Source: Streptomyces roseoverticillatus (GTDB lineage: Bacteria > Actinomycetota > Actinomycetes > Streptomycetales > Streptomycetaceae). Taken from it: a stretch of 64,000 bases of DNA. Below are positions 33,619 through 41,291 of this stretch, in pieces. The first letter of the stretch is position 1; the number at the start of each line of letters is the position of its first letter. The position numbers and the translations under genes are program-made. The DNA lies in assembly GCF_000719265.1 (NCBI RefSeq), contig NZ_JOFL01000028.1, positions 1-64,000 on the forward strand, read 5' to 3'. The notes under the pieces were generated by a model. The model was not told the DNA's origin. It ran no database searches and was given only the letters and a program-made list of their open reading frames with translations.

Positions 33619-34784
33619 TGACCTTCACCGACAAGGCACCCGGCAAACGATCCGCGCGGCCCGCCGACCGCGAACCGCTCCGGCTGGCGGTGGTGGGGGC
33701 GGGCTGGGTCGCGCGGCAGGTGTGGCTGCCCCTGCTGGAGGCGCACCCGGCGTTCCGGGTCGACGCTGTCGTGGACGACGACCCCGCGGCCGCCCGCTCG
33801 GCCGTGCCCCGCGGCGGGCACACCCGCGTCCTGCGGCACCCGGAGGAGCTGAGCCCCGACATCGTGGACGCGGCCGTCATCGCCCTGCCCAACCACCTGC
33901 ACCTTCCCGTGGCCAAGGCGCTCGTCGAACGCGACGTGCCGGTCTTCGTCGAGAAGCCGGTGTTCCGCACCCTCTTCGAGGCCCAGGCACTCGCCCTGGA
34001 CCACCTCGCCCGGGGCAGCATCGGTGACCTGACGCTGTACTCGTGGAGCGCCGCCCGGCACCGCACCGACGTCTGCCGGCTGGCGGAGCTCCTGCCCACC
34101 CTGGGCACCATCCGCAACCTGGGCCTGAGCTGGATCCGGGCCACCGGCATCCCGCAGCGCACCGGCTGGTTCGTCGACCGGCGGCTGTCGGGCGGCGGGG
34201 CCCTGCTCGACCTGGGCTGGCACCTGCTCGACGTGGGCCTCCACCTGCTGGGCTGGCCGCGCGTGGTCCGGGCGGCCGGCACCATGTCGGCCGACTGGAT
34301 GGAGCGCGGCGACGCCACGGCCGACTGGCGGCCGCGCCCCCAGGACGGCCCGGCGGCCCGGCCCGTGGAACCCGTCGAGGACACCGCCCGCGGCTTCCTG
34401 GTCACCGACACGGGGGTGGGCATCTCCCTGGAGACCCGCTGGGCCTCCCACCAGGCCCTCGACGTCACCACCCTCACGGTCGAGGGCACCGAGGGCGTGG
34501 CCACGCTGCGCGGCACCTTCGGCTTCAGCCCGCACCGCCTGCCGCGCTCCTCCCTCACCGTCCTGCGCCTGGGCCGCGAGGAGACGGTCGCATTGCCGGA
34601 CGAGCCCGTGGGCATCGAATACGAGCGGCAGGTCGACGAGCTCGCCCGCCGGCTCGGGGGCCCCGGCGGCGGGCGGCCGGCGTCCGGCCTGGGCGAGGGC
34701 TCGATGGCCGAAGTGACCATCCTCGCTTCCTGCATCGACCACATCTACTCGGCCGCCGGCCGGACCCTGCGGGAGGTCTCATGA
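33618..34784 (+). CDS. mitG: Gfo/Idh/MocA-type oxidoreductase MitG (RifL-like)
   Basis: A 388-aa NAD(P)-dependent oxidoreductase with N-terminal Rossmann motif VVGAGWVARQVW (residues about 24-35), HLHLPVAKAL and the family EKPVF, and a C-terminal GGALLDLGWHLLDVGLHLLG segment of the dimer/substrate domain. RifL homologues are needed for AHBA formation (kanosamine branch, with the RifM phosphatase), so this gene is assigned to precursor supply. Start and stop both overlap neighbours (TGATG, ATGA). Confidence 0.9.
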   Translation: MTFTDKAPGKRSARPADREPLRLAVVGAGWVARQVWLPLLEAHPAFRVDAVVDDDPAAARSAVPRGGHTRVLRHPEELSPDIVDAAVIALPNHLHLPVAKALVERDVPVFVEKPVFRTLFEAQALALDHLARGSIGDLTLYSWSAARHRTDVCRLAELLPTLGTIRNLGLSWIRATGIPQRTGWFVDRRLSGGGALLDLGWHLLDVGLHLLGWPRVVRAAGTMSADWMERGDATADWRPRPQDGPAARPVEPVEDTARGFLVTDTGVGISLETRWASHQALDVTTLTVEGTEGVATLRGTFGFSPHRLPRSSLTVLRLGREETVALPDEPVGIEYERQVDELARRLGGPGGGRPASGLGEGSMAEVTILASCIDHIYSAAGRTLREVS

Positions 34785-35920
34785 AGTTCGCCTACTTCAC
34801 CCACGTCTGGGGCCGGCCCGGCATCACCCCCGGGCAGCGCTACGCCGAACTGTGGCGCGAGATCCGCGACGCCGACCGGCTCGGCCTCGACTACGCCTTC
34901 TCCGTCGAGCACCACTGCACGCCGCACGAGAGCTGGATGTCCTCCCCGGCGGTGTTCTGCACGGGCGCGGCCCTGCACACCGAGCGCATCCGCGTGGGGC
35001 CGATGGGCTGGGTCCCGCCACTGCGCCACCCGATGCACCTCGTCGAGGAGGTCGCCACCCTCGACCACCTCCTGGGCGGCCGGCTGGAGGTGGGGCTGGC
35101 CTCGGGCGTCAGCCCCGAGCCCTTCCTGCCCTTCGGCGCCGACTTCGCAGGCCGTCACGAGCTCACCCGGGAGGCCGTGGAGCTGCTGCGCACCGCGCTC
35201 GGCACCGACGGCACGATCGACTTCGAGGGGCCCGTGCACCGAGTGCGGGACGTCACGCTCTCCTTCCCCTCCCTGCAGCGCCCCCACCCGCCGCTGTGGG
35301 TGCCCACCACCAACCGCAACACCCTGCGCCACCTCAGCTCGGTCGGCGCCCATACGGGCTCGACGATGATCGTGCCGCGCGCCTCCATGGGCCTCGTCTA
35401 CCGCCACTACCTCGACTGGTGGCGCGGGCACGGCCACGCCACGGACCCCGACATCGGCTACTGGACCCTCGTCCACGTGGCGCCCACCGACGCCGAGGCC
35501 GAGGCGCGCGCGGCCGCGCACATCACCGAGACCTTCACCAAGACCCTCCAGTACAGCTCCGTGCGGCGCTCCGGCGAGCAGCACGCCCCGGCCAGCAAAC
35601 TGAGCACGCCCGACATCCTCGCCGGGTCCGGCGACTTCGGCTTCCTCCTCGACCACAACCTGGTCTTCGTCGGCTCGCCGCAGACGGTGACCGAGAGGAT
35701 CCGGGCCGCGGCCGCGGAGGGCCACTTCAACACCGTGCTGGGCGAGTTCGCCTTCGGGGGCCTGGAGGAGCGGCACCGGGCCGAGTCCCTCGAACTGTTC
35801 GCCCGCGAGGTGATCCCCGCGCTGCGCGACCACACCCCCTACGCACCGCGCCCCGCCTACACACAGGGCGACGAGGAACAGGTGGCCGCCCGCCTCCAGG
35901 CCCTCGGCTACCTCGACTGA
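34781..35920 (+). CDS. mitH: Luciferase-like (F420-type) oxidoreductase MitH
   Basis: A 379-aa full-length luciferase-like protein: KFAYFTHVWGRPG at the N terminus, YAFSVEHHCTPHESW (EHH motif), VGPMGWVPPLRHPMHLVEEVATLDHLLGGRLEVGLASG, and VFVGSPQTVTERIRAAA near the end. The EHH and GR.EVG.. patterns are those of FMN-dependent alkanal-type enzymes as well as F420 members, so the cofactor is uncertain. It overlaps mitG by four bases and leaves 93 bases before mitI. Tail ends in LQALGYLD. Confidence 0.88.
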   Translation: MKFAYFTHVWGRPGITPGQRYAELWREIRDADRLGLDYAFSVEHHCTPHESWMSSPAVFCTGAALHTERIRVGPMGWVPPLRHPMHLVEEVATLDHLLGGRLEVGLASGVSPEPFLPFGADFAGRHELTREAVELLRTALGTDGTIDFEGPVHRVRDVTLSFPSLQRPHPPLWVPTTNRNTLRHLSSVGAHTGSTMIVPRASMGLVYRHYLDWWRGHGHATDPDIGYWTLVHVAPTDAEAEARAAAHITETFTKTLQYSSVRRSGEQHAPASKLSTPDILAGSGDFGFLLDHNLVFVGSPQTVTERIRAAAAEGHFNTVLGEFAFGGLEERHRAESLELFAREVIPALRDHTPYAPRPAYTQGDEEQVAARLQALGYLD

Positions 35921-36013
35921 ACCGCTCCCGCAGACCGCTTGACGATCCAGTAGGAGCCTGCCACGGCCGCGCCGACCGCGCCCCGGCGAAAGGATGAGGA
36001 GATCAGCGTTCAC

Positions 36014-36928
36014 GTGCCGACCCGGCCGCCCCCGGCGCGGGAGCTGCGCCCCCTCGTGGACCGGCTGCTGCTCGTCCCCGACGAGCACCGCCGCTTCGCC
36101 GTGGACGAACAAGGCGCACGCCGCCTGCACCGCATCGGACCGGAGCTGCTGGACGAGCTCACGGCGGCCGGGCTGCCCCACGCCGGCCACGGCCCCGGCC
36201 GGCTCTTCGACGGCTACGACCTCGGCAACACCGCCCTGCACCTCGGACTGGCCTCCGTCCAGCGGCGGGCCATCCGCTCCTGGGCGGCGGCCCTGCGCAC
36301 GGCCTCGGTCCCCGCACCCCCGAGCCTGCTGGTCGACGTGAAGGCGTCGTGCCCGGTGCCCGGCCACGCCGGCCCCTGCCCGTACGGAGTGCTGCTGCCC
36401 GGCGGGCGGCGCCGCGTGGTGGCGGGCCCGCCCGCGGACGCCCTCCTGGCCCGGCTCACCGTACGGCCGCATCCGGAGTGGCCGGCCTTCCCCCCGCCCG
36501 TCCTGGAGCTGCTGCGCGCCCTGGAGCCGGTCGGCTTCTTCCTGCTGCCGGAGGCCGTCCGCTGGGACCCGGAGTTCATGTGGCGGACGCGCATGGCGGA
36601 CTGCGGGGGCGCGGCCGCGTGGCTGGTGGCGGAGGGCGAACGGCGTGGGCTCGGCGTCCGCTTCGCCTTCGGGCTGCTCGTGGCCAGGCCGTACTCCACC
36701 CCGCACTGCTGGGCGGAGTTCCTGGTGGACGGCCGGTGGGTGCCGGCCGATCCGCTGCTGCTGCGGGCCATGGCCGCCTGGGGCGGGCTGGACGCGGCGG
36801 CCCACCCGCCCGCCGGGTCCCCGGGAGCCGTCTTCCACCGGCTCACGGACCGCTTCACGAAAGTCGTCAGCCACGCCGGGGTCTGGGCCCCGGCGTCCCT
36901 ACCCACGGAGCTCCTGCCATGCCCCTGA
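36014..36928 (+). CDS. mitI: Transglutaminase-like protein MitI
   Basis: A 304-aa protein with no firm match but a transglutaminase-like Cys-His-Asp arrangement: Cys197 in MADCGGAAAWL, His231 in TPHCWAEFLVDG and Asp246 in RWVPADPLLL, with GLGVRFAFGLL between. This is the papain-like core used by transglutaminases and arylamine N-acetyltransferase relatives, so amide chemistry or acyl transfer from an ACP thioester is possible. The N-terminal 130 residues are unassigned. GTG at 36014 was chosen with GAGGAG twelve bases upstream. The end overlaps mitJ by ten bases. Confidence 0.75.
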   Translation: MPTRPPPARELRPLVDRLLLVPDEHRRFAVDEQGARRLHRIGPELLDELTAAGLPHAGHGPGRLFDGYDLGNTALHLGLASVQRRAIRSWAAALRTASVPAPPSLLVDVKASCPVPGHAGPCPYGVLLPGGRRRVVAGPPADALLARLTVRPHPEWPAFPPPVLELLRALEPVGFFLLPEAVRWDPEFMWRTRMADCGGAAAWLVAEGERRGLGVRFAFGLLVARPYSTPHCWAEFLVDGRWVPADPLLLRAMAAWGGLDAAAHPPAGSPGAVFHRLTDRFTKVVSHAGVWAPASLPTELLPCP

Positions 36929-37638
36929 CTCCTCCGCCCCGCTCCGCCGCGGCCTCCCCGGCCGTACCGCCGCGGACCGCCGCCCCCGCTCCCGGCCGCT
37001 TCGCCACCGTGGTCTTCGACCTCGACGGCGTCCTCATCGACAGCTTCGACGTCATGCGCGAGGCCTTCGCGATCGCCTACCGCGAGGTGGTGGGCACGGG
37101 CGAACCGCCCTTCGAGGAGTACGTCACCCACCAGGGGCGCTACTTCCCGGACATCATGCGGCTGATGGGGCTGCCCGGCGAGATGGAGGGGCCGTTCGTC
37201 CGGGCGAGCCATGAGCTGATGGACCGGGTCAAGGTCTACCCGCACGTACCGGAACTGCTGGCCGTCCTGCGCGAACGGGGCGTGCGCACCGCCGTCGCCA
37301 CCGGCAAGTCCGGCTCCCGGGCCCGCGCCGTCCTGGACCGGACCGAGCTGCTGCCCCTGCTCGACGAGGTCGTCGGCAGTGACGAGGTGCCCCGGCCCAA
37401 ACCGCACCCGGACATCGTCCGCGAGGCACTGCACCGGCTGGACGCACCGGCCGACGGAGCGGTCATGGTCGGCGACGCGGTGATCGACATCCGCAGCGGG
37501 CGCGCCGCCGGCACGGCCACCGCCGGCGTCACCTGGGGCGAGGGCTCGGCGGAACGGCTGCGCGCCGAGCGCCCCGACTTCCTGCTCGACCAGCCGTGGC
37601 ACCTGCTCGCGCTCGTGTGCGGCGGGGGGCGCGGATGA
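36919..37638 (+). CDS. mitJ: HAD-family phosphatase MitJ (RifM-like)
   Basis: A 239-aa haloacid dehalogenase-type phosphatase with FDLDGVLIDSFDVM (nucleophile Asp, motif I), AVATGKSGSRA (motif II), KPHPDIV and MVGDAVIDI (motifs III/IV), and a helical cap. RifM-type phosphatases act in the kanosamine/aminosugar branch of AHBA formation. The first 30 residues are a Pro/Ala-rich extension. ATG overlaps mitI; the stop overlaps mitK. Confidence 0.92.
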   Translation: MPLTPPPRSAAASPAVPPRTAAPAPGRFATVVFDLDGVLIDSFDVMREAFAIAYREVVGTGEPPFEEYVTHQGRYFPDIMRLMGLPGEMEGPFVRASHELMDRVKVYPHVPELLAVLRERGVRTAVATGKSGSRARAVLDRTELLPLLDEVVGSDEVPRPKPHPDIVREALHRLDAPADGAVMVGDAVIDIRSGRAAGTATAGVTWGEGSAERLRAERPDFLLDQPWHLLALVCGGGRG

Positions 37639-38705
37639 CGGCGGCCGCCCCGCGCTGGAGCGTCGTCGCCCCGCAGGGGGCGGCCGGTGAACTGGCCGGC
37701 ACCGGCGGGGCCGAGGGCTGGCGGCTGCTGCTGGAGACCGCCCGCACCGTCCGGCGGCACGGGCGGGGCGCGCTGTGGCTGCTGGACCGCACGGACACCA
37801 CGCCGCGGCGCGCGCCCGAGCCCGTGTGGGAGGGCTGGACGGCGCTGGCCGGGCTGGCGGCCGCGGTGCCGGGGCTGGAGCTGGGCCTGCTCTCCCCGCC
37901 GGCGCCCTTCCGCAACGCGGCCCTGCTCGCCAAGCGGGCGGCGAGCGCGGACCACATCTGCGGCGGGCGGCTCGCACTGGGCTTTACCGCCGCCGCGTAC
38001 GTGCCGGAGCACCGCTCCACCGGGATCGCCCCGCCTGACGAACCCTCCCCGGGCGAGGTCTCCGCCGGCGACGACCGGGCCCACCGCGCCGTCGGGGAGA
38101 CGGCCGAGGCGCTGCGCGCGCTGTGGAGCGGCCGGCCGGTGACCCTCGCCGGGGAGCACGTACGGCTGGACGCCGCGCACTGCGTACCGGCGCCGCACCA
38201 GGAGCCGCTGCCGCTGGTCCTGCGCCTGGACGCCGGGGAGGAGGGGGCCGGGGCGCGCCTGCCCGCGGACGTCTCCGTACGGGAGTGCTCCGCCGTCCAG
38301 TGGACGGGCGAGACGCGTCAAGTGGCCGCGGCTGTCGAAGAGTTCGGTAAGCGCAGGACGGCCTTGGGGACGGACCCCGGCGGGGTGCGGCACGCCTGGG
38401 CGGCCGAGTGCCGGGTCTTCGACTCTGTGCTGGAGCGTGACCGGTGGCTGTGCTCCCCGCACGAGGTGCAGTTCTGGAGCCACCACCCGGACCTGCTGGC
38501 GCGGCGGAGCCTGTACGGCACGCCCGATCAGATCGTGGACCGCGCGCGGAGCCTGCTGGCGGCGGGCGTGGAGGAGTTCGTGCTGTGGTTCCGCGACTAC
38601 CCGCACACCACGAGTCTGGACCGGCTCCTCACCGACATCGCCCCCCGCGTCGGCACAGACACCGGTCCCGGCGGGGCGGAGAAGGCAGAGGAGGCGGAGG
38701 AATGA
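37635..38705 (+). CDS. mitK: Luciferase-like oxidoreductase MitK, divergent
   Basis: A 356-aa luciferase-like protein, fourth of the cluster. The N terminus (RWSVVAPQGAAGELAG) keeps only a loose match, but GLELGLLSPPAPFRNAALLAKRAASADHICGGRLALGFTAAAY and LYGTPDQIVDRARSLLAAGVEEFVLWF are clear family strands. Several residues usual at the flavin site are changed, so it is more divergent than MitH, MmcI and MmcJ. Short overlaps at both ends tie it to mitJ and mitL. The extreme C terminus is Glu-rich. Confidence 0.82.
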   Translation: MTAAAPRWSVVAPQGAAGELAGTGGAEGWRLLLETARTVRRHGRGALWLLDRTDTTPRRAPEPVWEGWTALAGLAAAVPGLELGLLSPPAPFRNAALLAKRAASADHICGGRLALGFTAAAYVPEHRSTGIAPPDEPSPGEVSAGDDRAHRAVGETAEALRALWSGRPVTLAGEHVRLDAAHCVPAPHQEPLPLVLRLDAGEEGAGARLPADVSVRECSAVQWTGETRQVAAAVEEFGKRRTALGTDPGGVRHAWAAECRVFDSVLERDRWLCSPHEVQFWSHHPDLLARRSLYGTPDQIVDRARSLLAAGVEEFVLWFRDYPHTTSLDRLLTDIAPRVGTDTGPGGAEKAEEAEE

Positions 38706-40300
38706 GCCCGGTGCCCGGTACGAAACCCGCCGACCCGTTCCTGTCCACGGCCTGGCTCGCCGCCGGCCGCTCCCTCGAACGCCCGCCCGCCGGCGTACGC
38801 GACACCGTGAGGCTCCGGCTGGAGATCACCGATCCGCCGCCCGGGGCGCCCCCTGCGGTGGACGTGGAGGTGGACCTGGCCGCCGGGCGCCTCGGCGTCG
38901 CGGCCGCCGCGGGCGAGTCGCCGGGGCTACGGATCACCCTGCCGCACGCGGCGGCCCGCGCGCTGCTGCTGGGCTCGTCGCAGGAGCGCGCCGGCGTCTT
39001 CGAGCGCGGTGACGTGCGCGCCGAGGGCAACTTCAGCCTGCTGTTCTTCATCGACGCGGCGCTCCGGCGGGACGGGTCGGGGCACGTGGCCGCGCTCCGG
39101 GGTGCGGCCGGACTGCCTCAGCCCCGGCCCCGGAAGGCTGCGGAGACTGCTGGGACAGCCGGGGCCGGGGAAACGGCCGGGGTGGCCGAGGCCGTTGAGC
39201 ACGCCCGGGAGGCCCTGCCCGGGACCGTGCGCGAGATGGAACGCGAAGTGGGCACCTCGACTCCGGGGGCCCAGCTGCACGTCTCCCTCGACGGAGTCAC
39301 CCTGGCGGACGCGGGGCTGGGCGAGGCCCGGCCCGGCGTCCCGATGACCCATCGCTCGCTGCCGCTGTGGTACTGCTGCGCCAAGCCCCTGCTGTCGGCC
39401 GCGCTCGGCCGGCTCTGGGAAGCCGGGGCGTACGACCCGTACCTGCCCGTCGCCCACTACCTGCCCGCGTTCGGCCGGGCGGGCAAGGAGTCCATCACCT
39501 CGATGGACCTTCTCACGCACACGGGCCCGCTGCCGACCGGCGACGACCCGCTGCACGGCGTGGTCGCCGGACCGGACGACGAGCGTCTGCGACGGGCCTT
39601 CGGCGTCGCGGTCCCGTCATGGTCGCGGCGGGCCCCGGGCGTCAACTACAGCCAGTGGTGGGCCTGGTTCGTCCTGGCCCGGATCCTTCCCGTGGTCGAC
39701 GGCAGGGAGTACCGCCCGTACGTCGAGCAGGAGATCCTCGGGCCGTGCGGGATGACGGGCACGCGCGTGCACCTGACGCCGGAGGACTTCACGGCCTTCG
39801 GTGACCGGCTTCCGCTGATCCACGTGAGCAACCCCCGGTCGGCTCCCCAGCCCACCCACTGGTGGTCCACCGAGGCCGCGACCACGCGGTGCATCCCCGG
39901 CGTGAACACCCGGGGGCCGCTGAGCGACCTCGGCCGCTTCCTCACCATGCTGCTGCGCGGCGGGGCCGCCCCCGGCGGGCGCGTCCTCGCGCCGACGACC
40001 GTCGCCGCGCTGACCGCCCGGCACCGCACCGGCCTGCGCGACCGGTACGGGAACGCCGACTGGGGCATGGGGTTCCGCCTCGAATGCCGCCACCTGGGCG
40101 AGGAGTTCACCAGCTTCGGCACTCACGCCTCCCCGCGGTCCTACGGGCACGACGGGCTGTGGACCGCGGTGGCGTTCGCGGACCCCGACGCCGGGCTCAC
40201 CGTGGCCGTCCACCTCAACGGGAAGGTGGAGCACGAACGGCACCGCGAGCGGATCCTCCGCATCGCCGACGCCGTGTACCGCGACCTCCGTCTGTGCTGA
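38702..40300 (+). CDS. mitL: Beta-lactamase-fold protein with N-terminal SCP2-like domain and Cys nucleophile (MitL)
   Basis: A 532-aa protein. Residues about 10-125 look like a sterol-carrier-type SCP2 domain (SPGLRITLPHAAARALLLG, VRAEGNFSLLFFIDAAL). From about 150 a class C beta-lactamase/esterase fold follows: LWYCCAKPLL places Cys225 at the Ser of SxxK with Lys228 kept, NYSQWWAWF gives the YxN-like Tyr316, and YGHDGLWT with His483 is the third motif. No signal peptide. Cys in place of Ser suggests acyl transfer from a thioester or loss of hydrolysis. ATG at 38702 overlaps the mitK stop. Confidence 0.82.
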   Translation: MSPVPGTKPADPFLSTAWLAAGRSLERPPAGVRDTVRLRLEITDPPPGAPPAVDVEVDLAAGRLGVAAAAGESPGLRITLPHAAARALLLGSSQERAGVFERGDVRAEGNFSLLFFIDAALRRDGSGHVAALRGAAGLPQPRPRKAAETAGTAGAGETAGVAEAVEHAREALPGTVREMEREVGTSTPGAQLHVSLDGVTLADAGLGEARPGVPMTHRSLPLWYCCAKPLLSAALGRLWEAGAYDPYLPVAHYLPAFGRAGKESITSMDLLTHTGPLPTGDDPLHGVVAGPDDERLRRAFGVAVPSWSRRAPGVNYSQWWAWFVLARILPVVDGREYRPYVEQEILGPCGMTGTRVHLTPEDFTAFGDRLPLIHVSNPRSAPQPTHWWSTEAATTRCIPGVNTRGPLSDLGRFLTMLLRGGAAPGGRVLAPTTVAALTARHRTGLRDRYGNADWGMGFRLECRHLGEEFTSFGTHASPRSYGHDGLWTAVAFADPDAGLTVAVHLNGKVEHERHRERILRIADAVYRDLRLC

Positions 40301-40345
40301 CCTCCGACGTCCGACGTCCGGTTCCGACTTCCAGAGAGGGTTTCC

Positions 40346-41191
40346 ATGCCGCACTCCGACCTGACCGAACTGCCCATGCCGTCGCCCGTGTCCGCCGAGG
40401 TGGGCGCGCTCTACGACCGGTTCACCGCCCTGGGCTCCGCCTCCCTGGGCGAGAACCTGCACTTCGGGTACTGGGACTCCCCCGACAGCCGGGTGCCGCT
40501 GGAGGAGGCGACCGACCGGCTCACGGACATGATGGCCGACCGGCTGCGCATCGGCGCCGGGTCGCGCGTCCTCGACCTGGGCTGCGGCGTGGGCACGCCC
40601 GGGGTGCGCATCGCCCGCCGCACCGGCGCGGACGTCACCGGCATCTCCGTCAGCACGGAGCAGATCGCCCGGGCCAACACGCTGGCGGAGGCCTCAGGCG
40701 TCGCCGACCGGGCACGGTTCCGGCAGGCGGACGCGATGGAACTGCCCTTCGAGGACGGCAGCTTCGACGCGGTCATCGCCCTGGAGTCGATCATCCACAT
40801 GCCCGACCGCGCCCAGGTCCTCGCGCACGTGGGCCGGGTGCTGCGGCCGGGCGGCCGGCTGGTGCTCACCGATTTCTTCGAACGTGCCCCCATCCCCGCC
40901 GCCGGCCAGACCGCCGTACGGCGCTACCTGCATGACTTCATGATGACGATGGTGACCGCCGAGTCCTACCCGCCCCTGCTGCGCGGGGCGGGGCTGTGGC
41001 TGGAGGAGTTCCTGGACATCAGCGACCAGACGCTGGAGAAGACGTTCGTCCTGCTCTCCGAGCGCATCAACGCGGCGAAGCAGCAGCTCGCGGAGGAGTT
41101 CGGGGAGGAGATGGTGGACCAGTTCGACCCGGGCGACCTGGTGGGAATCAGGGAGTTCGGCTATCTGCTGCTCGTGGCCCGGCGCCCGTGA
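40346..41191 (+). CDS. mitM: SAM-dependent methyltransferase MitM (MitM/MitN type)
   Basis: A 281-aa small-molecule methyltransferase of the UbiE/sarcosine-methyltransferase-like class: SRVLDLGCGVGTPGVRIA (SAM motif I), DVTGISVSTEQIARA, ADAMELPFEDGSFDAVIALESIIHM (motif II region), RPGGRLVLTDFF. Mitomycin producers use such enzymes for the C9a-O-methyl and aziridine N-methyl groups (MitM and MitN in S. lavendulae); only one is present here and I cannot tell which reaction it performs. AGAGAGGG precedes the ATG. It closes the rightward mitA-M unit. Confidence 0.85.
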   Translation: MPHSDLTELPMPSPVSAEVGALYDRFTALGSASLGENLHFGYWDSPDSRVPLEEATDRLTDMMADRLRIGAGSRVLDLGCGVGTPGVRIARRTGADVTGISVSTEQIARANTLAEASGVADRARFRQADAMELPFEDGSFDAVIALESIIHMPDRAQVLAHVGRVLRPGGRLVLTDFFERAPIPAAGQTAVRRYLHDFMMTMVTAESYPPLLRGAGLWLEEFLDISDQTLEKTFVLLSERINAAKQQLAEEFGEEMVDQFDPGDLVGIREFGYLLLVARRP

Positions 41192-41227
41192 CGCGGAAGG
41201 GGTGAGCGGGCACGAGCCCGCGGGCCC

Positions 41228-41267
41228 GTACGCCCCCGCGCCGCGAGCCGCCGGCGCGGGGGCGTAC
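41228..41267. terminator. Bidirectional terminator between mitM and mitP
   Basis: A perfect 16-bp inverted repeat: GTACGCCCCCGCGCCG at 41228-41243, eight-base loop, and its complement at 41252-41267. It lies in the 100-base gap between convergent mitM and mitP. No T-run, as is usual for Streptomyces terminators. Confidence 0.85.
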
Positions 41268-41291
41268 GGCCTCCTGGCTACGCCCTTCCTG

